27,500 nucleotides of DNA from Zygnema cylindricum (Eukaryota; Streptophyta; Zygnematophyceae; Zygnematales; Zygnemataceae): NCBI GenBank assembly GCA_037447655.1, contig JBBHKE010001708.1:1-27500 (forward strand), in the 5' to 3' direction. This document shows, piece by piece, positions 7,682 to 19,600 of the stretch. The notes beneath the pieces are model-generated. The model was given only the letters and a program-made list of their open reading frames with translations. It did not search any database and had not been told where the DNA came from. The position numbers and the translations under genes are program-made. Positions within the stretch are counted from its first letter, which is position 1. Each line of letters opens with the position of its first letter.

Positions 7682-10083
7682 TGTCTAAAATGATTAGAAA
7701 GAAAAAAAAAAAACCAAATCAAAACAAAAATAAAAACAATAACAAAAATATGGATTAGGAACTAAAAATAATAATAAGGTTTTAAGAGCCTGAAGTGTTG
7801 TGGTATTAAGGTTGCAATCAAATTTAAGTTCCTTTTGTAGGTTTGTATATTGTTTGTTTCTTCTTATAATGAGAAACAAAAGGATAGGAGTATGTCTTCA
7901 AAATTGCTTTTTTATGCTTTTATATATATTTTCTTTTAGTGATGTTATTTGTCTTTTTCCTGTCACGTAGCATGCCTTCAAAATTGTATTTTTTTGCTTT
8001 TAATATTTTTTTAATGATGTTTATTTGTGAATTCTTTTTTATTCTCTTCTACTCTCCAGTGGTCTTATCGTAGTCGTGACGGACTTTAATAGTGTGGACG
8101 GTAGACGGGCGAGGTTTACTTAGTGTGCTGTTTATTATGTCAATGTTTGTATTTTCAATTTTTTTCAATATACCATAACACAAAAAAAAATAAGATTGTA
8201 TTCTTTGATGTGCCCAAATAAAACATTGGGCACAAGAAATTTTAGTGTTTTAATTCAACATTTCCTACATTCAATACACTCCGTACATTCCGTATATTCC
8301 GTACATACATTGGTTACATATGTCTTTATTCTCGTTGATTATTTTGGCGTTGTGAGTGCACTCCAATTCATAATTTTTGCAACAACAAAAGTCCATCTTA
8401 CAAGCTTTCTTGTCAGTTGCCTTTTTTCCATAATCCTTCTCAAGAGTTGTTGGTCGGTTTTTAACATGTTCTAGTTTCCTCTCTTTCTTCCGACTTGTTT
8501 TTCCTTTACCTACTTCCCGTTTTTTAGTTTTGTATCTGCCGCCTTGTCCTTTCTCTTGTCTCGGTATAGTTTACCATTGTTCTTTCTTAATAGTGTTTGG
8601 TGCACTCCTATGTTAGAATGGGCTCCATCAAGGCACCTCCTTTTCTGTATAACTGATGTTTTTCGTCCGTATAAATGCCATCTCATCTACCAGATCTACA
8701 CTATATGTGGTTCCTACCGATCGACCAACATCTATTACAGACCAAAAAAATCCAAAATTAGATAAAAAAGAATGGAATCTGGTATTGAATCTGAGTTTTC
8801 TCGACGTCATCATACTGTTCCCTTATCATATGACCGTTAGTGTTGAGTATCAAGAGCCCTACTGATAATCGATGCATCGTCTTGATATATCGAGAAGGCA
8901 AATATCACGAATAAAATTACGATATCGATCGGGTCAATAACTATCTCAATGCCTCTGTATATTGGTTTGCCGATTTTTTTTCAAAACCTCACCCCCGGTG
9001 AATCTTCCGTAGGATTTTCCGTACATTACTTCCGTACTGAGGCTGCATAGACCCACACCTCCCGCCAAATGTATCGCGATAATTTTTGTTGATCCCGGAG
9101 CGATATATCGGCGTCGTTCGATTTTTGAATTATCGAATATCAAATTTACTACAATAAGAATTTTTCCTATACACAAACACCTCTTATTCTGCCACTGTAA
9201 AATATGTGTCCATTAGAAAGAGCATAATCCATCCTTCCTCCCCCTCCCCCTCCCGAAATAGGTCTAAAAATATATTCCAAAACTTTGCCAGAATCATGAC
9301 TCCCAGACCCCCTCCATCTATATATATATGGTTCCACCCTTGAAGGATTGCGGAATTTATAGTTTTTTGAGAGAGAGATCGAGTGATTGCGTCGCGGAAT
9401 GGGGACAAAATAGGGAAGAAACGCTCGACCCCATAATGATTGAGCTTTTTCTGTTGAGGAAAAGAATCTCGGGCTTGAAGAGAGAGATTGCCCACAGATA
9501 TTGTGAAAGCTTTGCTGTCACATAAAAGCTGCTTACTGAGTCATCCCCTCACCTTTACACCGTAGTCATGGATAGAGAAAACTACACTATCGCTAATAGT
9601 GTTGATATTTTTTTCCACTTTTTTTTTCCATGCACACGTGTCTGATTTTCGGTGGGAGACGGCCAATCGGAAGGTGAGAATCTTGCCTTTCAATCGCAAC
9701 CGTCAGATTAACAATCTGACGACTGTGCAAAGGAAAAGATGCTTGAAGTTGGAAAAGAAACATTAACATTACGGCGAATTAAACTAGGTCAATTGGTTTT
9801 TTGGCGCTCATGTCATAAAAATGGTTCAAATATAAGCTGCCTTTATAATTCCCCACTGGCGGGTAATTCCTTTGTTTCAGTCCAACACCACAAAATGATC
9901 AATTTTTTTCCATTTTTCTTTTTATTAATTTCTTTTTCTTTCCACGGGGCTAAATTCACAATCTTGTGCAAATGGTGGCAAAAATGAGCATCTTCACTAA
10001 TAATGGTAGCAGCAGAAATTAGACATCTCATTTCCTATACATCAAAAGTGACACCGTGGGCATTTAGAAATTGACCATCTGTC
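7682..10083. other. Convergent intergenic region
   Basis: This is 2.4 kb between two 3' ends. Possible poly(A) signals are AATAAA at 7729-7734 and 8217-8222 for the plus-strand gene and TTTATT at 9921-9926 (AATAAA on minus) for the channel gene. Other content is a small repeat of cgtacattc/cgtatattc words at about 8280-8310, cgatat-rich sequence at 8870-9140, and the hairpin listed separately. I recognise no further gene. Open frames here are short and lack family features. Confidence 0.55.
9701..9721. repeat. 9-bp-stem hairpin
   Basis: cgtcagatt, loop aac, then aatctgacg form a perfect 9-bp stem. The word aaccgtcagatt also occurs, reversed, inside the MITE at about 6741-6752 (aatctgacggtt). 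That suggests mobile-element-derived sequence rather than a terminator, though it lies about 360 bp downstream of the channel gene's stop codon. Confidence 0.7.
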
Positions 10084-10622
10084 TCAATCTAGACCTCCAA
10101 GGTTTTCTAAAAAGGACGTTAATGTTCCCAAATTCCTAGCAGTATTCAAATTCCTCTGTAATACCGCCGGCGTAGTTTGACTTCTCCTCAAAGGACCTTC
10201 GACTACTAAACGTTTTGATGATCCACTTCTTTTCGGTTCTATTTTCACTTTCCCTAACTTCTTCAAGGGCTTGCTTTGAGATGGATCTAAACTGCTCTTA
10301 ATCGAAACAAGCAACGATTCGATTCTCTTCAATGCATCGGGATCCTCTTCGACATTTTTGTCATTTTGTTCCATTCCTAACGGCATTTCCCTATCAGTTT
10401 GCATCGCACGACCAATGGGAATCCAATCATATTTCGAAGCATCTAGGTGTTGTCGAACATAACTCTCTAATCCCGTATACTCTGTTGGGTTACGCTTAAA
10501 AAGATAGTCGAGATAAAAAAGGTAATGAAGAGGATTATGTTCCCGTTTGACGTGATTCAAAAAACCTCCGAGACGACGTTCAAAAGAAAAGCGGCCGATG
10601 CTACAAACAAAACATTTGTCAT
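10084..10622 (-). CDS. ITPR: IP3R-like exon R (C-terminal finger and tail)
   Basis: Reads DKCFVCSIGRFSFERR, NHVKREHNPLHYLFYLDYL, then NPTEYTGLESYVRQHLDASK and DWIPIGRAM. The CxxC...H...H arrangement (10537-10614) is the zinc-finger-like linker domain of IP3R/RyR, and EYTG-ESYV with the DW-P--RAM motif is typical of IP3 receptors. A Lys/Ser-rich tail of about 100 residues follows, longer and less coiled-coil-like than in animal receptors. Stop TGA 10084-10086. Confidence 0.97.
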
Positions 10623-13600
10623 CTGCACAGAAATCGTGACAAGTTCAAAATTGATCAGTGAACAAGTAAAAAAGACCCAAACAAAAAAAACAAACAAACA
10701 AACCCGTTTATCTAAAGTAACAATGCCTAAACTACCTAGATAAAGTGGATACTTCTTATTGTTGATGTTATATACATGGCATAGACCGGAAGTATCCGTG
10801 AAGGAAAAAGACACGAAACTCAGACTTTTGACAAACAACATATGGAGGTAACTACATCCGATAGAAGAAGGTTGGAGCTATATCTAACAAAAATTAGCAA
10901 AACAAAAACGTGGAAAGAAAAACAAAAAAACCCAAAAAAAGCGGACTTAACTTACCGACATCCTTCTCTTTGGCAGCACGTTCGTCGCGAATAGAAGTGA
11001 AGGCATCCACAATCTAGACACAGAGAGCAACATAAAACCTTCAATTTGTAAGGAGAAGGAGAGGGAGAAACCAGAGGGCAAAATGTGAGGAGCCAAAAGA
11101 TAGTTGTTTCGAGAACATAAATCATTGTCAAAAGTATACAAAGACAAAAGATAACAAATGCGAAGGTCGCATGATCTCTTCACAACGCACAACAATATCG
11201 TACTGTCAATAGTTCTAAACTATGGAAGAAAAACTAAAGAAAAACCCTGCAAAAAAAAAGCTCTCCACAAACATTACTTTCACAATTGCAAATTACAACA
11301 TCCAGTATCTGACGCCGCTGTAACTATTGACGAAAACAGATTGTCTGCTAAAATCCACAAAGTTTTCTTGTTTCCCAAGACTTAAGAATTACGTCATTCC
11401 TCCATCCGCACTTAAAAGGACATAAAAGAAACTAATCATGGATAAAGAGAAAGAAAAAGAGAAGAAGATATACCTGTCCGGTGAAGATATTTTGCAACAG
11501 AAACACCCAAATAACGAGGAAGGACAGGATGAAAATGGTCCGAAGTTGCTTGACAGGATTGTCCAAAACAGACTCGGGAACTTCCTCCCACGTCTCCCAA
11601 AGACCTCCAATTGTGGAAGTTGACACAGCGTTCACCATATGAAGCCCAATACACTCATAAAGTGTTGTACATATGGAGTCCGGTCGAGGGCCTCCATACG
11701 CCAAAAAGGAAACGACAGAATACATAAAAATGACGAGTACTCCCACAAGTCCGGTTCGAAGAAGCAGTGGCCCTCCTACATAAGCAGATTGGAGGACTAA
11801 TGCTCCCGAAGGGTGATATACTAGGAAGTCGAGAAGATGGAAAACAAAGAAAAAAGGTGATAAAAAGATGCCCGCGATGCTGTACGAAAACACTTAAGCG
11901 TTTGTCAGTTTCATAGAGAGAGAAACTCTAGTGTACAAGAGGTTGTTAGTAACCAATTACTGCTTAATGCAAGTTTCTGAAAAACGCTAACGGCTACATA
12001 CATGTTCCTTTTTATCAAGAAAACTTGTATTTATATGTACCTGACTGCTGATAGACTGACACTTCAAAATTGAGTAAATAAATGCAAACAAATGCAATTT
12101 CAGCATCTTATACACAACCATGAAGAAGTGGAATCGGTCTAAAGACAAAAACTGGTCTACAAAACAAATTTTCTGTGCATCCTATGGCTTTAATCGAAGA
12201 GCACTTAAAACTCCACGAATAAAAAAATTGGAACTTCATTATTTTCATTCCTCACCATTAAGTCAGTAAATTGGTAGTCAGAATGTTACCTATTGCGATG
12301 AGGGTTCGATTATTTGTCTCAAAACACACTGTTGAGAAGCAAAAATTTCAGACATCTAAAATAGAGTAATCCACACTAAATGTTGTAACAATAGAATGGA
12401 CGGCCCAATTCTTACCTTGCTAAGACAAGGGAAACAAAGTACCAAAAATCTGCGCACTTCAAAATGTGCCTCCATGGCATGTGCTCTAAATCCTGTAGCT
12501 GTTGTAAATGGTTACCCAAATGCTCTACCTCCTCCCTGTCCCTCTCCGTCTCGTCTTCCTCATTGTCCTCAGCTGCATTGTTTATATCAACAGAAAAAAA
12601 AAAAAAAAACAGATGAATAGAATCACGGAAGAAAAAGAAGTTCGAGACTTATTGTTCGGCAAAAAGTGAAATTTCTAGATAATGTTGATTTACATAGAAC
12701 AAGAAAGTACAGCAGCGACAGAAAGATTAAAGTTTAAACACAAATCAACAACCAGCAGCAGTAAAGGGACTTCATGAAAATGCACTCATTATACAGAAAC
12801 AGACGAATAAAGAAAAACACATGGCACTAGTTATGAACAGAAATAAAGATACAGAGAAAAAAAAAAAGAAAAAAATATAAAGAATAAAATGTTTCTCACC
12901 TTGGTTCGCAATCGCGTCATGCACATCCTTCTCATGCTCTCGGTGAGCCGCTTTTAAGATAAGGAAAGGCGATTCTACCAAAACAACAGTCATCAAAGCC
13001 AATACTGCTACCAATGCTTGTATCACACCCAAAACTTTTATCAAAACCCAAGCTGTAACATGTCTGTCCCAGGAACTTCTAGTTTGCCCGTAGCTTAAGA
13101 CCAAGATAGTAACAATAACCACTGAAAGATAGAACGGGCCCCTTTTGATTTCTGCTGAACGCCTCTGCATAAGACTTGACCATGGTCTCCTCCGCCTCAT
13201 TCTCTCATTGTGTTGAAGTTTCAACATAAGGTGGTGAGCCACCGCCATAAATTGCTGGACCTTCTGAGAAACACAATAATTTAAAACTGGAAGGATCATT
13301 ACAGTCCAGACTATTAACTTTTATGTGAAGGCACTTCATCCAGTAAAACAAAGCAGGTCATTATCATCATTTATTTTGTTGCCTACCAAGCTGATCAGTA
13401 GAATTATTCATAATATACTAAAAAGATCCTCGAGAAACTGGAAGATCCTGCATATAGAAATTGCATGTGTATGGCAATCAGCGGAGAATATCATATCAAT
13501 CGTGTAGCAATAATTGCCAAAAAGGTCCACAATACTATCACAGTATAGCATCTAATAATACATCACGGAGTGTCACATTTGCCAAAATTTATCACATAAC

Positions 13601-16600
13601 TCATCCTTATGCTTGACATGAACATGGAAAAATCAGCTGATAAAGCTTTAAAGAGTGTTACCCACAACATCTCAAACGTAGATAAACACGTAACATCAAA
13701 TTTTTTACCTGAACAGGATTCTCTCGTGGGACTTCGTATAGTTCCTCGAGAGTCCGTTGTGTCCATTTGCTGTCCTGTGAGACTCGTCTACACTCCGCTG
13801 TGAGAGGAAAATATACCTTCTCCAACTGACCCTCTCTAACTACCTCAATTGCACAAGTGCACTTATCAAAAAAATATTGAAGTGCTTTGTCAGTAGAAAG
13901 TGTGTGCTCAAAACAGAAGTTCCCACATCGCTGCGGTTTTTCGCATTTTGAATAACTAAATGTACAGTGTTTGGTGGACTGGCTCCCTGGAAGACGAACG
14001 GGGTGAACTAAGAACTCAGAATGAGAAACTGCTATTTGAGGCTCCGGTTTTAGAGACAATGAACGTCCCAAAGTGACCATCAGCGCGTCGAAGTTGTCGA
14101 GTTTGACAAGAAGGATGAGAGAGTTTAACACTTCGGAACGAAGAAGAAACCTTCTTGTATCTGCTGTGAAAGAAGCCCATATAGGACTTTTAAATAACTG
14201 TGATCTTCGACCTCCGACTGGATTCGGTTTTCCAGTAGAAGGAACTCGCCCAGCATTTTTCATAGGCATGTATGGATTGGCTATTTTCCCCACAAATTTC
14301 AAAGAACCAGCGCCTATTCCCGCAGCGAGAGTTTTTGGGAGAGAATGCGTTCCTTCTTTATTATGGTTTCCAGAAAGTGCATGCTGTGCTTCTTTCAGAC
14401 CATCTCCGGAACTGCTATCCCCTCCTGTCTCTTTGCTTTCAGCAATTCGATCGTCTAAAAGAATACTTTGCATTTGTTTGCAACGTTGAATAAGAACAGG
14501 GAATCGAATTATTGCCGCCATTTTCCCAGGAATCTCCACATTGGTTCCAATTTCTTCCAGCAAACTGAGGTACAAAGTGAGGACTCCATTTCGAAGCCAA
14601 CAACGGAGATCGTTTGGACCCAACTGCCAATCACAGCCGAGGTTTTGGCCAGAAAAACACCATTAATCCAAAACTACTAAAAGAAAATATCAAAAGTAAG
14701 TCAACTAAGCTGGATGATAGTTTACCTGTATAATTTACAAGGATAGCAATGGACTCATGTGAATATTCATGATAGTCCCCCGATTTGACAAAATCTGAGA
14801 GAGTTACAACAAAACTTCACCAGCACTTGTAAATAAACACAAAATAAATGAAATGTTACCCAACTCCATCAAAAGCGTCATATTGCTTGACAGCAACAAG
14901 TTAAAAATGCATTTTGAATATATTCATTTACATTACATTTTCCAACGGATCTTTGGGTAGAAAGTACCTTGGGAGACGACTTGTCTATGTCATCTTCAGT
15001 CCAATGACTTCCCAAGGAGGTGTAGTGAAGCACATCCCCAAGAACCTCCCTCGGAAAACGCAAAATGTTTTCTCCCAGTACCTCTTCTCTGTAAGCTAAA
15101 CTATGCATCATGTGTTCTGCAATAGTAAGGAAACTGCTTCGCACCACAACCAGCTGATTTTCTAAACATGGACCCTGAATAGCCTCCACAACGGTATTCA
15201 ACGCCTGGATATTCACAGTAAAACACACATTCCTAATTAAAATAAAAATACAACAGTTTGATGTCCTCAGAGTGCTACTCTTTATCAATAAAGACTCACA
15301 GAGAAACCGACATAGTTGACCGCTTTTACCTTCCCCATCATAAGAATATGGCGAAGTAACTTTGTGATCTGAGACATGCGGCCTTGACGAGGTCAAGAAA
15401 GAAAAGGAAAAGGGTGGAGACAAGACATCCATCAAAATCCAACAATTTGCAGCAAAAGTCCAAAACAGCATGCAAGGGAAAGCGTTAAAAAAACTCGTCG
15501 CCGCCAATTCTATCTCATGCCACCTTAAAAATTGCCCATATGACGATGACTCATCCAATAGCTGGTTCTGGCGCCAGTCTCTTCAAGTCCTCAAAAACTA
15601 AATTCCTACCTGAGTCAAGAAGACTGCCAGGGGATATGGAAGCCAGCACTTTTGAAAAAATGAATCACCTCAGCATATTGAAGCATACACATAGACCAAC
15701 TTCAAACATACTTAAAGGAACGTGAACAACATTATATTTCAGATACATTCACTTACTGCACAAGAACCAACTTTGCTAACACCAGCAAGTTTCAAACAGC
15801 AACCAACATGCTTGATAGAGGAAGCAGGTGTGGAAATTTTTAATTTACGGTGGTACTGAGTAACACCTGTATGGCTTCCTTATATAAGAACCACCAAACC
15901 ACAAAGCCACAGAGCCACAAACAGCCATAGTACAGCGACTAAAACCATTACAAATGAAGACCCTAGGAAAAGTATCTGAAGGTACTACAAGTAGTCACTC
16001 AGTCTCAAGAGGCCCACCTGTAGTGCAATCCCAACCAGAACAGGCTTCCGAGTCTCCAAATTTTTGTCTAACGCGGGCTGAAGGTGCTCCAGGAACACAA
16101 TAACCTCATGAAGTAAATTAACTCTCTTTCCCCCACTCGCACCTTCCAGTCCAACAATCCCATGACCAATTCCTTCCTGAAGGTCATCTTGTACTCTCAG
16201 TAATCTCTGCATTTGCCCATTATGACCCTCACAAAGCAACTGAAGCATACGTAAAAGGTCATAAACATGTCCTGAGAGAATTCCCCAAGCCTTGCGCTGG
16301 AGGATGCTGTCTTTTGACCCCCACTTGGGTATTCCTCCACTCTCTTTCAAGTCACCATTATTCCTCTTATCTTTGTCCTCCTCGTCGTCGTCCTCCTCCT
16401 CCTCCTCTTCTTCCTCCCTTATAGTCTCTGTTGAAGGTTCTTGTGATGCTTGTAGTGAAGGCGTCCGCGATTCTGATTTCGAGTCTTCACTATCCAGCAA
16501 CGGCATTTCAGCCTCCGCAAGGTCTCTAGCTAATGAGCTTGTCCATCCTCTTTCCAGAGAAGTTCTCGACTGAGAAGGTTTTCTCATCGATCCTTGCCGA

Positions 16601-19600
16601 CGATTTCCCGTTCCCATCCTGAGACCTGCTACATAAACGGACTTGCCCCTTCCTTGTTTCTCTGCTTTCTCCATACTCTTCCTTACATATTTAACAGAGG
16701 CTGACGCCGCTGCAAGCTCTCGTTTAATAGAGTAAAAAAAATCCTGGTTTTGTACAATAGAATGATACATGATGCCTTGAACATGTGCATTTCCCTCATC
16801 TGTTAAAGTAATTGCTAATTTCACTGCTTCAGCCCTCACAGTTTGAGAAGGATGACTAACCAAGTGAATTGCACACGAAGCAAGACCCAGATCTGCATAT
16901 TTATTTTGAGCCCTCTCTAAAGCTTGTAAACTCTCCTTGGAATTCCGCACTGGCACTCCCTTCTCAAACATCTCCCACCTTAACATTTTCCGCTCCTTTT
17001 CCTCCTTTTCTCTCAGTACACGTACTTCCTCGGAATCTCCACTGGCATTCGCAAACGCATCTACACCGTCGCTAAGATACACTAGAGCTCTTGCTACTCT
17101 CAGCAGTTGCACCATGATTTCAGGTGACATCTCATGTGGGATAGTCTGTCCGGACAAAAGTGAAGTCAATTCGACTACAACGTGCGAATAAGAAAAGGGA
17201 GGTGAAGAATTTGGAACCACTTTATGTTGACTCAGGAGAAGTGCCAAACTTCGTGCTCCAGAATTGTCGGCAGGGTGTAAATCGTTTATCTGTAACTTCT
17301 TTCCAAAAAGTTTGCAAAAGCTAATCCAATTTGCCCTTAACCGCTTTCCCTCCTCACTCGCATCAGCATCTTCACGCTCCATTTTCACTACTGGAGAAGG
17401 CAATGCAAAAACATTTTTGGAATAGCCCCCTACTAAAGCACCTGCTACCCTCATCTCCTCCAAACACCGCGCAGCCACTTCCTTTTCGCCAAGTGGCAAA
17501 GCCTCAGCCAACCTTTTCACTGCTCCAATCAGACCATCGAGCATTACCTTGTGTGAGAAAGGTAATTGAGACCGACCAATGAAATGTCGCTTAAAATATG
17601 CAGTAAGCATGGGTAATACTGCGACAAGGACCAGATGTCGAGCAGATCCTTCGACAGGACGAGGCACATCCGGTTCCGCAAGAGCACAATTCAATTCAGC
17701 TGTGAGGTCCTGCATTAAGCAGCTACTCCCTTCCCTCTGGTTACTAACCAAACCCAGTACAGCCTCTTCTAATTCTTGATGCCCTTGAGCAGGCCACATT
17801 CCACTCCTGTGGCCTCTTAATTCGGTCATGGCCTTTTCACTTTGACCGCTAACAAAACCATGGTGAAGCAGAGTGAGATATGCACATTTTACCAGCCGAA
17901 TTATGGATGTATCAAGCGGCAATTTTTCTGTAACACAAGAATCCACAACGGCGAAACCTGGAAACTGGTCATGAGACACAGGTGAAAAGCCAGGGCAAAC
18001 GAGCGCACGACTGTCTTCGGCTTTTTCGACCCCATTTTGTTCACCAGTCAGAAAGGTGTCAGAAGAAAACTTTGGCAAAGACCGACTAACGTCATTCATC
18101 ATAACAGATTCAACATTCAATAAAGGTGAGGTGCCTCTCCTCTGAAGAAGTGACATCCTGTTAGTCCCAGGCGTTTGGGAAGCTTCAACGGCATTTTTTT
18201 CCCGGCAATCAATTCCTATCCCATTTTCTTCTGGTGGATGGACATCCTTTCGGTCAGACTTAATACCAGAGCCTGATACCTTTCCTGCTATGTAAGGGCT
18301 ATCGAATATACTGCCAAGATCCAGCCCTTGCTGTCTCCTTAGACTGCCCTTGGTTGTTCCAAAACCTCCTCTGTTTCCTATAGCACTATCATTACCTCGC
18401 CTGTCAGCTTGACTTGCATTCTGAGCCACACTATTTGCCGATACCGCAAAAGTTGACTCCTTTGACAGCCACAAAAGGGTTTCCATGACATCTGTTAAAC
18501 TCACCAAACTCCCAATTTTTACAGCATTTGCTGCCTGTTTCTCTGAACAACAAGCTGCTAAGAGAGAGACAAATGAAATGTGATACATGAGCTTACTTCC
18601 CAGACCAGCCTCAATGTGCTCTTTCTCAACCATCCACTGTCGTCTGGTACGCCAATCTTCCGGAGTTTTCGGTAAAGAAGCAACTCGATCAAAATGCTGT
18701 AGAAGAAGATTGGTTACAAGCATCTGATTACTTTTGATTATTTTCTCGTGGGCTACCATTGTAACCTGCAAGGCAGAATCACCCGAGACATCGAGAAAAT
18801 AAGCCAGAGACACAATAATCGCTAAACAAGCGAAAAAACAAGTGAAAAAACAAACGAAAAAATCGTTAAATAAGCGAAAAAATTCAGCACGGGGAGCAAG
18901 AGAGCAGACAGACTGTCAAACTGAAATGCAAAAATAGGCCTTTTTAGGGTTTTTTATGGGGTTTTTTAAACAGAGGTCGGGTCACCTACATGGACGGTTT
19001 CCGACTAAATTTGCACAAGCAGTTAGCTTCAAATGCAGAAAGGCTGTCGCTTGTTAAGTATTAACATTTCAGCAACCTAATTCCAATGCTTCTTTCCTAT
19101 TAAAAGGTCTGAAATAGAAACTGACTTCATGCATAAGCCTTTTTCCATTTTCGCAGAAACTGCACAAAATGTGACACGCAAATCGAATGCTGATCTCTTT
19201 TAACTGAAAGAGACCAAACGGATTAACAAGAACCTTTCAGGCATTTGATGCCCGATCAAACATAAGACATAATCCAGGATTTTCCAGGACGTCCCTAACT
19301 TTGGCCATTAAACACATTTGATGACCTATTTTCAAATATGCCTACATGAATGTCGAACAGTACATGAATCTCCTCGTCAAATTTAGACTCGTCTGACGAC
19401 TCCCTTAAATTCAACACTGATAAGGTTATGTACTCACCTTCAAAAACTGAAGCCAATTTGCCCTTTTTCCATATCGAAGGATGAGGCGGAAGTAAGATCT
19501 TATCAGATCCTCCTCCATTTCTGAACAAAACTCATAGTTGTCTTTTACCACAGCTGAAATACACCCAGTTGCGTTAACATTCTCAAGATCTCGATGGGCA

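Noticed and set aside
8870-9140. cgatat-rich imperfect inverted repeat as another MITE
   Set aside because: The arms match only in short patches and no target-site duplication was found.
8196-9525. Several 60-100-codon open frames in the convergent intergenic region
   Set aside because: There are no domains, the composition is that of AT-rich intergenic DNA, overlapping frames run on both strands, and no splice pattern connects them.
9701-9721. Hairpin as a transcription terminator
   Set aside because: Intrinsic hairpin terminators are not expected for nuclear protein genes, and its sequence word recurs in the MITE, suggesting transposon origin.
19295-19528. Minus-strand open frame (…DEEIHVLFDIHVGIFENR…) as an extra channel exon
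   Set aside because: Exon I joins exon J directly in phase and the family alignment is continuous (FLK followed by VTMVAHEKII), leaving no room for it. In the required phase the stretch also meets a stop.
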